From Streptococcus sp. DD13 (lineage in GTDB: Bacteria > Bacillota > Bacilli > Lactobacillales > Streptococcaceae), in NCBI RefSeq assembly GCF_001578875.1, contig NZ_KQ969506.1, forward strand, positions 973,979-1,018,058: a stretch of DNA of 44,080 nucleotides, in the 5' to 3' direction. Below, one piece after another: positions 1-8,115 of this stretch; the first letter of the stretch is position 1, and every line of letters begins with the position of its first letter. The notes beneath the pieces are model-generated. The model saw only the letters and a list, made by a program, of their open reading frames with translations, searched no databases and had not been told where the DNA came from. The position numbers and the translations under genes were made by a program.

Positions 1-1384
1 AAAGGAGGGTATCCAATTTATCTGCAAGGGCAAGGATCGCACCAACCTTAGTTTCTGGAAGGGCACCATCTGCTGCATCAGGAAGGTAGTGCTCACGGAT
101 AGCGGTCGCTACCGCAGCATCTTCACCAGCGAGGAGGGCGTATTTTTCACCCATGATTCCTTGCAATTCATCGAACTCTCCGACCATACCCGTCAAGAGG
201 TCAAATTTGTAGATTTCAGCTGCACGAGCGACGGCTGCTCTTTCTTCCGCCGTCAAACCAGCTTGCTCAGCTAGTGACGCTGCAATGACACCCGCACGCG
301 CCATGTGTTCTGATAGAGAACCAATTTTTTCATGGAAAGTCACGTGTGCCAATTTCGCAACGAGGTCTTCAATCTTCAATTTTTGGTCTTCACGCCAGAA
401 GAACTCCCCATCTTCGAGACGCGCCACCAAGACTTTTTCATTTCCTCGAACGACATTTTCCAAGTGGGCTGCGTTCCCATTCCGGACTGAGATGAAGTTT
501 GGTTTGAGCTGACCATTCAGGTCACGTACTACAAAGTAACGTTGATGCGTTTCCATTGAGGTCACCAAGACTTCTTCTGGAACCTCCAAATATTTAGTGT
601 CAAAACTTCCCATAAAGGCAGTTGGGTATTCGACCAAGTTCAAGACTTCATTCAAAAGACCTTCTTCGATTTGAACTTGAACACCTTGTTCTGCTTCGAT
701 AGCCTTGATTTGCTCCCGAATCATATTTTCACGTTCTTTGCTATCCGCAATCACGTAAACGGTACGAAGGTCTTCTTCATAAGAATCCGCATTGGTAATT
801 TCCACTTCGTGTCCAAGGAAACGATGCCCACGGCTCACACGACCTGAGGTGATATCCAAGAAATCAAGGTCGAGCGCTTCGTCGCCCAAAAGAACGGTCA
901 AGGTGTGAACAGGGCGAATGTATTCAAAGGTGTTGTTGGCCCAGTGCATGCTAACAGGGAATGTCAATGAAGCAAGCACTTCTGGAAGGCCAGCCAGAAC
1001 TTCTTTAGCTGGTTTTCCAGATTCGTGCTTGGTCACATAAACGTACTCTTCCCCTTTGACTTCACGGAATTCGATATCCTCAACGGTCAAGCCTTTTCCA
1101 CGGACAAATCCCTGAGCTGCTTTTGAGAAGTTTCCATCGCTATCTAAGGCGATTTTCTTAGAAGGCCCTTTGAAATCTTCGGTCAAATCCGTTTGTTGAT
1201 CCGCCAAACCAATGACACGGACAGCCAAGCGGCGTGGTGTCGAGAAGGTTTGAAGGCTGTCGTATGAAAGACGGTTGTCATCCAAGAAGGCTGCCATTTT
1301 TTCACCGAGTTGTTTTTCACTTGGTGTGACAACGTAGGCTGGCAACTCTTCAAGTCCTAGTTCTACTAATAAGTTTTTTGTCAT
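1..1384 (-). CDS. glyS: Glycyl-tRNA synthetase beta subunit, 3' end cut by window edge
   Basis: Beta subunit of the alpha2beta2 glycyl-tRNA synthetase, which charges tRNA-Gly in the cytoplasm together with GlyQ. The reading frame is open from an ATG at 1384 to the window edge, giving about 461 codons of a protein usually near 680 residues, so the C-terminal part (anticodon-binding side) lies outside. The N-terminus [19 protein letters not shown] is typical of the family, as is the segment [10 protein letters not shown] at the edge. It follows glyQ on the same strand after an unusually long 208-base gap that holds two strong hairpins. The shared T-box upstream of glyQ should control both genes. 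Identification is from family knowledge of the sequence and the glyQ neighbour, and is very secure. Confidence 0.96.
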   Translation of the reverse strand, partial: MTKNLLVELGLEELPAYVVTPSEKQLGEKMAAFLDDNRLSYDSLQTFSTPRRLAVRVIGLADQQTDLTEDFKGPSKKIALDSDGNFSKAAQGFVRGKGLTVEDIEFREVKGEEYVYVTKHESGKPAKEVLAGLPEVLASLTFPVSMHWANNTFEYIRPVHTLTVLLGDEALDLDFLDITSGRVSRGHRFLGHEVEITNADSYEEDLRTVYVIADSKERENMIREQIKAIEAEQGVQVQIEEGLLNEVLNLVEYPTAFMGSFDTKYLEVPEEVLVTSMETHQRYFVVRDLNGQLKPNFISVRNGNAAHLENVVRGNEKVLVARLEDGEFFWREDQKLKIEDLVAKLAHVTFHEKIGSLSEHMARAGVIAASLAEQAGLTAEERAAVARAAEIYKFDLLTGMVGEFDELQGIMGEKYALLAGEDAAVATAIREHYLPDAADGALPETKVGAILALADKLDTLL

Positions 1385-1467
1385 GTTTTTTCTCCGAAAA
1401 ATATCTTTTTTTCCAGTTTGCCTTATGTGATTGGCACGCAAGCAACCGACTTCGTCGTTTCATTGCT

Positions 1468-1526
1468 AAAATTGGAGCCTAAGGTCTCCAATTTTGCCTG
1501 GTATCGTTAGTTTCTCTAACGATACC
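1468..1526. other. Two adjacent perfect hairpins in the glyQ-glyS gap
   Basis: Between glyQ and glyS are a 10-bp perfect inverted repeat (arms 1468-1477 and 1486-1495, core AAAATTGGAG) and an 11-bp perfect inverted repeat (arms 1500-1510 and 1516-1526, core GGTATCGTTAG). On the glyQ-to-glyS transcript neither hairpin is followed by a convincing U-run. They look more like RNA processing or stability elements, or a small repeat insertion, than a strong terminator. The function is inferred only. Confidence 0.6.
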
Positions 1527-1592
1527 TTTATCACTGCAGCAACTGGTTCTGTAGGATTGCTCGATCATCCAATCCCATCTAATAGGCTCTCT

Positions 1593-2510
1593 TTACTCTT
1601 CCTCTTCTGCTAGGAGTTTGGCGCGTGTGGCTTCGTCGAGTAGTGGGTAACCGAGTTTTTTGCGTTCTGCGACGAAGGTTTTGGCTACGACACGGGCCAG
1701 GTTCCGGATGCGAGCAATGTAACCGGCACGTTCTGTAACGGATACCGCTCCACGAGCGTCAAGCAGATTGAAGGTATGGGAGCATTTCAAAACGTAATCA
1801 TAGGCTGGGTGAACAAGGCCTAATTCCAAAGCACGCCCTGCTTCTTTTTCAAATTTCTCAAAGTTTTCAAGAAGCATGTCTTGGTCAGAAACTTCAAAGC
1901 TGTATTTGGAGTGTTCATATTCTGGTTGAAGGAAGATTTCTCCGTATTTCACACCTGGAGCCCACTCAATATCGTAAACAGAATCTACTTCTTGGATGTA
2001 AGAAGCCAAGCGTTCCAATCCATAAGTGACCTCAGCGGTAACAGGGCCAGTTGCCAACCCACCCACTTGTTGGAAGTAGGTGAACTGTGTGATTTCCATC
2101 CCGTCAAGCCACACTTCCCAACCAAGACCTGCTGATCCAGTTGATGGGTTTTCCCAGTTGTCTTCAACGAAACGAATATCGTGTTCCAATGGATTGATCC
2201 CCAATTTTTCCAACGACTCAAGGTAGAGTTCTTGGATGTTTGATGGTGATGGTTTCATAACCACTTGGAATTGGTGGTGTTGGTAAAGACGGTTAGGGTT
2301 TTCCCCATAACGACCGTCAGCTGGACGACGAGATGGCTCTACATAAGCCGCATTCCACGGCTCAGGACCAATGGCACGAAGGAAGGTGTACGGACTCATG
2401 GTTCCCGCACCCTTCTCATTATCATAAGCCTGCATGAGCATACAACCCTGGTCATTCCAGTATTGCTGCAAAGTAAGGATGATTTCCTGGAAAGTCAATT
2501 TTTTAGACAT
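1593..2510 (-). CDS. glyQ: Glycyl-tRNA synthetase alpha subunit
   Basis: Catalytic alpha subunit of the tetrameric glycyl-tRNA synthetase (class II). The 305 residues match the usual length. Visible hallmarks are [18 protein letters not shown] at the start, the [19 protein letters not shown] stretch of the active-site region, and the [19 protein letters not shown] segment (motif 2 region). The start ATG at 2510 has an AGGAG ribosome binding site 6-7 bases upstream. It is preceded by a glycine T-box leader and followed by glyS. Oddly, the translation start region exists twice: a near copy of the ribosome binding site, ATG and first seven codons lies about 173 bases upstream (2661-2716). The identification is certain by family. 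Confidence 0.97.
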   Translation of the reverse strand: MSKKLTFQEIILTLQQYWNDQGCMLMQAYDNEKGAGTMSPYTFLRAIGPEPWNAAYVEPSRRPADGRYGENPNRLYQHHQFQVVMKPSPSNIQELYLESLEKLGINPLEHDIRFVEDNWENPSTGSAGLGWEVWLDGMEITQFTYFQQVGGLATGPVTAEVTYGLERLASYIQEVDSVYDIEWAPGVKYGEIFLQPEYEHSKYSFEVSDQDMLLENFEKFEKEAGRALELGLVHPAYDYVLKCSHTFNLLDARGAVSVTERAGYIARIRNLARVVAKTFVAERKKLGYPLLDEATRAKLLAEEEE

Positions 2511-2549
2511 GTTTTACTCCTTTTTCTATAATTTCTTGCGACACGAGTC

Positions 2550-2572
2550 TGCCTCGTCGATTTTACGAGGCA
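2550..2572. repeat. Perfect 8-bp hairpin inside the glyQ leader insertion
   Basis: TGCCTCGT at 2550-2557 and ACGAGGCA at 2565-2572 form a perfect stem with a 7-base loop. It sits in the roughly 115-base segment that separates the two copies of the glyQ start. A second small stem (CCACTG / CAGTGG) lies at the other end of this segment, near 2650-2663. The segment thus looks like a small structured insertion. Confidence 0.55.
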
Positions 2573-2605
2573 AGACGAGTTAGTACTGCGTCTAGCTCAG
2601 GCACC

Positions 2606-2683
2606 CTAGTGCTGAGCGTGGGGCAGTCCGACTATAAGGAGGTAGCTGCCACTGAAGCAGTGGAAAGTCAATTTTTTGGACAT
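2606..2683 (-). pseudogene. Duplicated glyQ start: 25-codon upstream ORF
   Basis: An ATG at 2683 preceded by AAGGAGTAAAAT opens a 25-codon frame ending in TAG at 2606-2608. Its first seven residues, MSKKLTF, are identical to GlyQ, after which the frame diverges into unrelated sequence. The surrounding 56 bases (2661-2716) are a near copy of 2488-2543, the true glyQ initiation region. It therefore arose by a local duplication with about 115 bases between the copies. Because it has a full ribosome binding site it is probably translated as an upstream ORF on every transcript that passes the T-box. It is very unlikely to make a functional protein. Confidence 0.65.
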
Positions 2684-2716
2684 ATTTTACTCCTTATTCA
2701 TAAAGTTTCTTGTGAC
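2661..2716 (-). repeat. Second copy of the glyQ translation-initiation region
   Basis: This stretch repeats 2488-2543 with a handful of substitutions. It carries the same GCAAGAAA/ACAAGAAA upstream sequence, the same AAGGAGTAAAA ribosome binding site, the ATG and the codons for SKKLTF. The two copies are direct repeats offset by about 173 bases, and they enclose a hairpin-rich segment. Confidence 0.7.
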
Positions 2717-2725
2717 TCAGGATAC

Positions 2726-2785
2726 AAAAAGAACCGTGTCTCTGCTCCTAAGTCATGTGACCTAGGGGCGTCAGAAACGCGGTTC
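2726..2785 (-). terminator. T-box terminator hairpin
   Basis: On the minus strand a long stem runs from AACCGCG at 2779-2785 to CGGTTC at 2731-2736. It has about 24 base pairs with a 3-base bulge and one mismatch, and is followed by TTTTT (2726-2730). The 5' arm includes the 3' half of the T-box sequence, so this stem competes with the antiterminator, as expected for transcription-attenuating T-boxes. Confidence 0.85.
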
Positions 2786-2909
2786 CACCCTGATTTATTA
2801 CTTCATTTTGTTCAATTTTTATCCGAAAGCGCCATCTGTATCGTTGACTTGCTTGGCTTCCACCACCCCAAACTCGCTTAAAAATTCTCTCGAAAAGACC
2901 TCTTTCAAT
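2726..2909 (-). promoter_or_regulatory. Glycine T-box riboswitch leader of glyQS
   Basis: The T-box core AGGGTGGAACCGCG reads on the minus strand at 2778-2791. Upstream of it a GGC triplet at 2833-2831 sits in a GATGGCGC context that fits the glycine specifier. A GGGGTGGTGGAAGCCAAG segment resembles the distal part of Stem I of known glyQS T-boxes, and an AGAGG / GAGAG region fits the Stem I base. A strong terminator follows. By established mechanism, uncharged tRNA-Gly binds specifier and T-box and allows read-through into glyQ. The gene order (glyQ, glyS) confirms glycine specificity. The exact 5' end is inferred from the promoter. Confidence 0.9.
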
Positions 2910-2915
2910 AGACCC

Positions 2916-2944
2916 ATTCTATCAAAAATTCCTATACTTGTCTA
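2916..2944 (-). promoter_or_regulatory. Promoter of the glyQS T-box transcript
   Basis: On the minus strand TAGACA (2944-2939) and TAGAAT (2921-2916) are separated by exactly 17 bases, close to sigma-A consensus. Transcription would start near 2909, just upstream of the T-box Stem I. Confidence 0.65.
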
Positions 2945-3064
2945 GCTATATCCATCATCAGTGGTTCGTTCGTTTCAAAGGCTGAATAAATCTTAAGTAT
3001 CCACTACTTGCTCTGGTATCACTTCAAAAGGAAGGGAACTAAAACTTAATAAAAGGAAAAGATT

Positions 3065-3187
3065 ATGCCTGACAATCGGATGGACCTCGTCTCTTCAGAG
3101 ATCGGAGAAAGAAACCTGGATTCATCTATGCCCTTCAAGAGGGGACAAAAAAGCTTTGCTCGTCTGTACAATCACTCCTTCTATTGA
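3065..3187 (+). CDS. Possible 40-residue small protein
   Basis: A 40-codon frame starts at ATG 3065 behind AAAGGAAAAG and ends at TGA 3185-3187. It is charged and polar with no recognisable motif. It lies in the 420-base gap (2945-3362) between the divergent glyQ and response regulator promoters, upstream of the latter. The ribosome binding site is the only positive evidence. It may equally be leader RNA or chance. Nothing else was seen in this gap apart from the two promoters. Confidence 0.22.
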   Translation: MPDNRMDLVSSEIGERNLDSSMPFKRGQKSFARLYNHSFY

Positions 3188-3284
3188 TAAAAGGAGTCAT
3201 TGCAAGCAAGGAGAATGATCAACGAAACGCGTCCCCTATAGGAAGAAGGAAGCTACTTGATCGGGTATTTCTTTTAAATACTTA

Positions 3285-3313
3285 TTGACGAGGGTCCCTT
3301 TATTTGATAGGCT
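3285..3313 (+). promoter_or_regulatory. Promoter of the two-component system
   Basis: TTGACG (3285-3290) and TAGGCT (3308-3313) are 17 bases apart, with TGA just before the -10 (extended -10). This lies 50 bases upstream of the response regulator start, which has AGGAG at 3349-3353. Confidence 0.6.
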
Positions 3314-3362
3314 AGGGGAATAGAACTGATTTCGCAAGTAAAGAAAAGAGGAGCTAGGGTAG

Positions 3363-4052
3363 GTGGCACGAATCTTATTAATCGAAGACAATAATGATAT
3401 CCAAGAGATTTTATATAGTCTGTTAAGGGAAGACCATGAGGTGCTTCAGGCTTATTCCGGTACAGAAGGTTTGCGACTCTTCCAGCAAGAAGCGATTGAC
3501 TTGATTCTTCTGGATATCATGCTTCCTGGAAAAAATGGCGATCAGGTCCTAGAAGAAGTCCGCAGGCAGAGTCGGGTGCCTGTCATAATGCTGACAGCCC
3601 TGGGGGACAAGCACCTCATTAGCCAGTATCTCCTCGCAGGTGCCAATGATTATATCGTCAAGCCCTTTAATCTAGATGAGGTCTACGCGCGGGTGACGGT
3701 GCAGTTGAGAAATCAAGGAGTCCCTATACAGAATCGTCAACAATCGAAAAAACAAATAGTTAAGAATGTGCTCCTAAATCCGGAAACCTTTGAACTGGAG
3801 TCGGGCGATCAGACGCTTCGCTTGGGTAAAAAAGAATTCCAAATTTTTGAGACCTTGCTGGCGCATCCAAAGAAGATTTTTACCAAAGAAGAATTATATG
3901 AGGCGGTCTGGGAGGAAGCTTATCTACCTGGGGACAACACCCTCAACGCTCAACTGAGCAATCTTCGAAAAAAAATTGCTCAACTGGATCCAAATGAGGA
4001 CTATATCGAAACGATTTGGGGCTTGGGTGTTCGCTTGAAAGGAGATCAGTAA
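3363..4052 (+). CDS. OmpR/PhoB-family response regulator
   Basis: DNA-binding response regulator of 229 residues. The receiver domain (about 1-120) has the acidic pair E8/D9, the phospho-acceptor D51 in LILLDIMLPG, the switch residue in MLTA, and the conserved lysine in IVKPF. A winged-helix effector domain follows (about 135-227), with LRLGKKEFQIFETLLAH and the wing region ending in WGLGVRLKG. The start is GTG at 3363, chosen because AGGAG lies 9 bases upstream and VARILLIED is the right N-terminus. The stop overlaps the kinase start (TAATG). It is paired with a kinase and faces an ATPase/permease pair of the antimicrobial-peptide resistance type. A role in sensing cell-envelope stress or peptide antibiotics is inferred, not shown. 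Confidence 0.93.
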   Translation: MARILLIEDNNDIQEILYSLLREDHEVLQAYSGTEGLRLFQQEAIDLILLDIMLPGKNGDQVLEEVRRQSRVPVIMLTALGDKHLISQYLLAGANDYIVKPFNLDEVYARVTVQLRNQGVPIQNRQQSKKQIVKNVLLNPETFELESGDQTLRLGKKEFQIFETLLAHPKKIFTKEELYEAVWEEAYLPGDNTLNAQLSNLRKKIAQLDPNEDYIETIWGLGVRLKGDQ

Positions 4053-4938
4053 TGTGGGGATTGGTTTTCACTCTAGTCGTCCTTGTCCTTCTCTTGGGGT
4101 TGGGCTACGTTCGCCTGCTTTCTGCCTTAAAGGATTTAAAGGAGCAGATTCAAGAAAAACTTCAAAGCGGGAGTGGCGTACGGCTAGCGTCCCGTGTATC
4201 AAAAAAAGAATTCGTCACCTTGACCAAGCAAATCGAGGGGCTCTTTGAACAGATCGAGCGGACCAATCGGATCGCCTTTAAAGAAAAAAGACCATGGATA
4301 TGGCCATCAGTAATATTGCCCACGATATCCGGACGCCTTTGACCATCGCATCGGGTTATACCCAACAAATCATCAAGGGAGGGACGCAAGAGAGGGAAAA
4401 ACTCAATAAAATTGCTTCCAATCTTCAAGTCGTCTCCAAGCGCTTGGAGTCTCTCTTGGAATACAGACGCTTGATGGAAGGAGCGATTCAGCCTCAAATT
4501 TCGGATGTCAATCTCAGTCAAGTCTTAACCCAGCAGTTATTCCAATATTACGATAGCTTGTCGGAAGCAGGGATTGCCTTAGAAGTAGAGCTCGAAGAGG
4601 AGCTTCATTATGCTAGTGACCCTGAGCTTTGGGAGCGTCTCTTGCAAAATATGCTCAGCAATGTCCTCAAGCATGGAAAGGACCAGGCGCGCTTGACCTT
4701 GGTCTCGGACGCAGACACGATTCGGCTCGAATTGCGCAATATCGTACAACAACCAATCCAGCACTTAGACCAACTAGCTAGTCGCTTCTACTCAGAAAAT
4801 CTATCGGATACAGAAGAGTCATCTGGCTTAGGCCTTTACATCATTCAAAATTTTGTAGAGATTTTAGGGGGCGACTTACAACTAGCGACAGAGGCAGACT
4901 GGTTTCTCTTGACCATTACACTAAGAAAAAAGGCTTGA
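4052..4938 (+). pseudogene. Sensor histidine kinase, out of frame by one base
   Basis: Partner kinase of the preceding regulator. The N-terminal frame (ATG 4052, overlapping the regulator stop) gives one membrane helix (MWGLVFTLVVLVLLLGLGY) and a linker up to RIAFKEK. The rest is in the next frame: the phospho-acceptor histidine in NIAHDIRTPL, the N-box in NMLSNVLKHG, and the G-box in SSGLGLYIIQNF. The break is at six A (4284-4289). Seven A would give one continuous 295-residue protein, which is the expected size of this small, HAMP-less type. A ribosomal -1 slip or transcript slippage at this run could also join the frames. An independent start at 4294 would make a soluble kinase fragment but has no ribosome binding site. 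Confidence 0.85.
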
Positions 4939-4957
4939 GCACTCGTCAAGCCTTTTT
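4925..4957. terminator. Bidirectional terminator between kinase and permease
   Basis: AGGCTTGA (4931-4938) pairs with TCAAGCCT (4946-4953), flanked by A-runs on the left (4925-4930) and T-runs on the right (4953-4957). It can therefore terminate transcription in both directions. The kinase stop codon lies inside the left arm, and the convergent permease ends at 4959. Confidence 0.85.
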
Positions 4958-4958
4958 G

Positions 4959-5711
4959 TTATAAATCTTTGTGCTTAAAAGTAGCGAGTCCTAGGAAACC
5001 GAAAACAAGGATGAATCCAAGAGCGATCACGAGAGTGTTGACCATTGCTGTTGTACTTTGGACCATGGAATATTGGAATTCCAAATTGAGATAGTGGAAA
5101 ATCTCAATATCTTTAAAGAAGAGCGCAGGCAGGCTTAAGAAGAGATTTCCAACGAAGTAGCCGACAAAGGCCAGGGTAATGGATTGGCTAGCGTAAAGGA
5201 GAAAGGAAGTAATGCTGACCCAAGCCAAGGTAGAGAGAAACTGAAGTAGGAAGGTCAAACCAAAATGAGACACGAAATGCTCAGGCATGACTCCCATTCC
5301 ATTGCAGAGGGTCGCAAGTAAGAAGACAAAACCATAAACAACTAGAAATTGAAAGAGGGCAATGGTCAGGATAACCGCACTTTTTGCAAAGTAATAGCTG
5401 GTGCGCGAAACGCCGTAGGCCAGACTATTTTTGTATAAGTTTTGTGTTAGGTCCGTTCCCAGAACCAAGGTGACGATAATTATCGTAAAGAAGATGGTCA
5501 TACTGATGCTGGCAGAGTAATTGGTCAAGGCTTTAAAGCCCGTCCAAACTTCTGTCGCTTGGGGGAGTGTGGATTCCGTATTGACACCAAAGTGAGCAGT
5601 CGCTCCAAAAATGACTCCAGCCAGGATGAGGAGGATGAGAATGGCTTCTGTAATCCAAAAACCTTTGGAGCGAAAAAGTCTGTAAAAATCAGCTTGAATC
5701 GTATGCAACAT
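4959..5711 (-). CDS. ABC-2 type transporter permease
   Basis: A 250-residue integral membrane protein with about six hydrophobic helices. It begins MLHTIQADFYRLFRSKGFW, the cytoplasmic lead typical of lantibiotic or bacitracin immunity permeases (ABC-2 family), and has the YGVSRTSYYFAKS loop before helix 3. It follows the ATPase gene by 62 bases on the same strand with its own AGGAG site. The two form an exporter or immunity pair in the cell membrane. The substrate cannot be read, but the convergent two-component system suggests a peptide antibiotic or envelope signal. Confidence 0.85.
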   Translation of the reverse strand: MLHTIQADFYRLFRSKGFWITEAILILLILAGVIFGATAHFGVNTESTLPQATEVWTGFKALTNYSASISMTIFFTIIIVTLVLGTDLTQNLYKNSLAYGVSRTSYYFAKSAVILTIALFQFLVVYGFVFLLATLCNGMGVMPEHFVSHFGLTFLLQFLSTLAWVSITSFLLYASQSITLAFVGYFVGNLFLSLPALFFKDIEIFHYLNLEFQYSMVQSTTAMVNTLVIALGFILVFGFLGLATFKHKDL

Positions 5712-5773
5712 GATAAAACTCCTAAATAAATATATAGCCTAAATACTGCAAGAAGACGGTGTTCGGGTTCCTT

Positions 5774-6682
5774 CTAATCTACCAAGTCTGTAAAGAATTT
5801 TTCCAGATCTTGGCGGGCATAGTAGATTTCGTCTACATCAATATCTGCTTGAACCAAAGCTTTGACGATCACTTTAATATCATGGGTCTGTCCGAAGATA
5901 TGGATCACACCGTCCTTATCAATGACCTTGATCCGATGATGAAGCTCATCTTGGATGAGTTGACTGGCCAAAGCTAACTGGTTGGTCTTAAGGATGATGT
6001 AATCTTCTCCCTGTTCTTCGAATTCAGCCTTGCTAATCTCTTTGATCAGGCGCCCTTGATCGACAATGCCAAAGCGATTGGCAACCAGATAGAGTTCGGA
6101 GAGGATATGACTGGAAATGAGAATGGTCATCCCAAGTTCGTCATTAAGGCGCTTGATCATCTGACGGAATTCCTTGATCCCGACAGGATCAAGGCCATTG
6201 ATCGGCTCGTCCAAAATGAGAAAATCAGGCTTGGCAATGAGCGCAATCGCGATTCCCAAGCGTTGTTTCATTCCGAGAGAAAAATCTCGGAACTTCTTCT
6301 TCCCTGTGTTCTTTAGACCGACATAATTCAGGGTTTCTTTGATGACCTGGTCAGGATTTGGGATATGAGCTACCTTACAAAAGTAGAACAAGTTTTGATA
6401 GGCGGTCATATGCTTGTGGGCTACAGGGCTTTCAATGACGGATCCAACGCGCTTTAGAGCTTGTGTCCACTGGGAACGATTCGTCGAAGAAAAGAGAGAG
6501 ACACTTCCATCAGTTTCTTGAATCAGCTGGGTGATCACCTTGATCAGTGTGGTCTTTCCTGCTCCATTTTTACCGATGAGTCCATAGACATCCCCTTTGT
6601 GAATGGTGAGATTCACATCATTTAAGGCGTATTGATGACCAAATTTTTTACTCAACTGGGAAATTTCTAATACTTTTTCCAT
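5774..6682 (-). CDS. ABC transporter ATP-binding protein, BcrA type
   Basis: A 302-residue cytoplasmic ATPase. Walker A is GKNGAGKTT (about residues 38-46), the signature is FSLGMKQRLGIA, Walker B is FLILDEPINGLDP, and the switch histidine is in LISSHILSEL. The extra C-terminal region of about 90 residues is usual for the BcrA / lantibiotic immunity subfamily. The start ATG at 6682 has GGAGAAAG just upstream. The neighbouring ABC-2 permease is its membrane partner. The 224 bases upstream (6683-6906) hold no gene. A TATACT element lies near 6730 but without a good -35. Confidence 0.92.
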   Translation of the reverse strand: MEKVLEISQLSKKFGHQYALNDVNLTIHKGDVYGLIGKNGAGKTTLIKVITQLIQETDGSVSLFSSTNRSQWTQALKRVGSVIESPVAHKHMTAYQNLFYFCKVAHIPNPDQVIKETLNYVGLKNTGKKKFRDFSLGMKQRLGIAIALIAKPDFLILDEPINGLDPVGIKEFRQMIKRLNDELGMTILISSHILSELYLVANRFGIVDQGRLIKEISKAEFEEQGEDYIILKTNQLALASQLIQDELHHRIKVIDKDGVIHIFGQTHDIKVIVKALVQADIDVDEIYYARQDLEKFFTDLVD

Positions 6683-6906
6683 GGCTTTCTCCTTCGTCCA
6701 AATGACTAGTTGTTTTCTTTACATTCTTAGTATACAGCTTGCTTTTCAAATAACTATCAAGCAATTCTCAAATATTTCTAAAAAAAATGCAGAAAAGAAT
6801 TCTTATAAAATAAAAATGTTGAATAGGTGACTCTCCAAAGAAATAAAAAGAATTTCGACTATTGAAATTCAATCCTAAATATACTGAAACTTTCCACCGT
6901 GAGAAA

Positions 6907-7079
6907 AGAGGCTGGGACAAAAGTCCTAGCCTCTCCATTGTTTTTGGATGGTTGAGCAAGACGCAGTGGTTGAGTGGGCTCTACTCGGCTGATTTCATCC
7001 GCTTTTACAGCCCGACTCAACTGTGCAGAGGTGGGACAACCAAATCGACTTCTAACGAATGACCGATTTCTGTCCCACT
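6907..7079 (+). repeat. 173-bp structured intergenic repeat, copy 1
   Basis: This copy has the same length as 41226-41398 and differs from it at about 15 positions. It folds into three consecutive stems: GAGGCTGGGAC / GTCCTAGCCTC at the 5' end, GTTGAGT-GGGCT / AGCCCGACTCAAC in the middle, and GTGGGACA / TGTCCCAC enclosing AAATCG / CGATTT at the 3' end. It lies between the divergent regions of the ABC ATPase and the aldo/keto reductase gene. The rest of the 6683-7281 gap shows nothing recognisable. Confidence 0.85.
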
Positions 7080-7281
7080 TTCTCGAAATGGTTGGAACCT
7101 TAGTCCCGATTCGAAATCTAGCCCCAGCACTTCCAAGAGCAAGAAAATCTTTTGCTGTCTATTCGTGATGGCAAGCGTTGGATTGTAGGTTCACTTGATG
7201 ATCGACTCCTTCAATCAAGAAATCATTGAGCTATCCCTTACATAGTAGCGGTCATCTGGAGGAATCCGACTAGCTCCGCTC

Positions 7282-8115
7282 CTAAAATGTCACCGTGTCT
7301 GGATCTAGAGCACGATTCTCTACTGTGATTTCTCTTAATTTCAGCTTATCCTCTTCTGAAAGTAGAATGTCTGGCAGGTCAATATTTTCACGAATGCGAC
7401 TGAACGTCACGGATTTAGGAAGCGGTACAAAGCCCTCTTGTATAGACCAAGCCAAGGACAACTGGGCAACGGTCACACCATATTTTTGGGATAATTCCAG
7501 CATGACAGGATGTTGGAACAACTCTCCTCTCCCTAGAGGGGCCCATGCTGTTAAGAGGATGTTTTTGTCCCGACAAAAGTCTACGACTTCTTTTTGGTAA
7601 ACACCCGGTGCCAGGCGGATTTGGTTGACAGCTGGTACGATCCGCGCCGATTCCAAGAGAGCTTCCAGGTGATGGACCATAAAGTTGCTGACGCCGATAC
7701 TTCGTACCTTTCCTGTTTCAACGAGCTCTTCCAGGGCTCTCCAAGTTTCCCGATTAGCGCTCTGCCATTGATCTCGAAGAGCAAGAGGGTTTGGCCAATG
7801 AATCAAGTAAAGGTCAATGTAGTCGAGCCCTAAGCGATCCAACGATTCTTGAAAGGCCACCTTGGCCTTGCCATAATCATGTGCATCATTCCACAACTTG
7901 GTCGTGACAAAGATTTCCTCCCGAGGAATGCCCGAATCTTTGATGGCTTTCCCAACAGCTTCTTCGTTTTGATACAAGGCTGCTGTATCAATATGGCGGT
8001 ACCCTGCACGCAAGGCTTCACGAACCGCTTCATAGACCTCCTGATCCTTTGCTTCATAGGTCCCAAATCCAATAGCTGGGATGCGATGGCCGTCGTTTAG
8101 AGTGATGGTGTTCAT
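7282..8115 (-). CDS. Aldo/keto reductase
   Basis: NAD(P)H-dependent carbonyl reductase of the AKR superfamily, 277 residues, a (beta/alpha)8 barrel acting in the cytoplasm. The full catalytic tetrad is visible: D43 and Y48 in HIDTAALYQNE, K73 in TTKLW, and H106 in LIHWPNP. The cofactor loop KSVTFSRIREN lies near the C-terminus. It resembles the 2,5-diketo-gluconate or glyoxal/methylglyoxal reductase group, but the physiological substrate cannot be read. Its start overlaps the end of the dehydrogenase gene by four bases (ATGA), so it is the last gene of that transcript. The ribosome binding site GGAGGA lies within the upstream gene. Confidence 0.93.
   Translation of the reverse strand: MNTITLNDGHRIPAIGFGTYEAKDQEVYEAVREALRAGYRHIDTAALYQNEEAVGKAIKDSGIPREEIFVTTKLWNDAHDYGKAKVAFQESLDRLGLDYIDLYLIHWPNPLALRDQWQSANRETWRALEELVETGKVRSIGVSNFMVHHLEALLESARIVPAVNQIRLAPGVYQKEVVDFCRDKNILLTAWAPLGRGELFQHPVMLELSQKYGVTVAQLSLAWSIQEGFVPLPKSVTFSRIRENIDLPDILLSEEDKLKLREITVENRALDPDTVTF

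Noticed and set aside
4284..4290. dnaX-like programmed frameshift heptamer (six A then G) in the kinase gene
   Set aside because: The heptamer is not in the codon phase of the classical tandem-slip site, and no stimulatory hairpin or upstream Shine-Dalgarno was obvious. Slippage stays possible but is not claimed as programmed.
4294..4938. Independent soluble histidine kinase gene starting at 4294
   Set aside because: No ribosome binding site, and the preceding frame encodes the matching membrane N-terminus. One missing base explains both halves.
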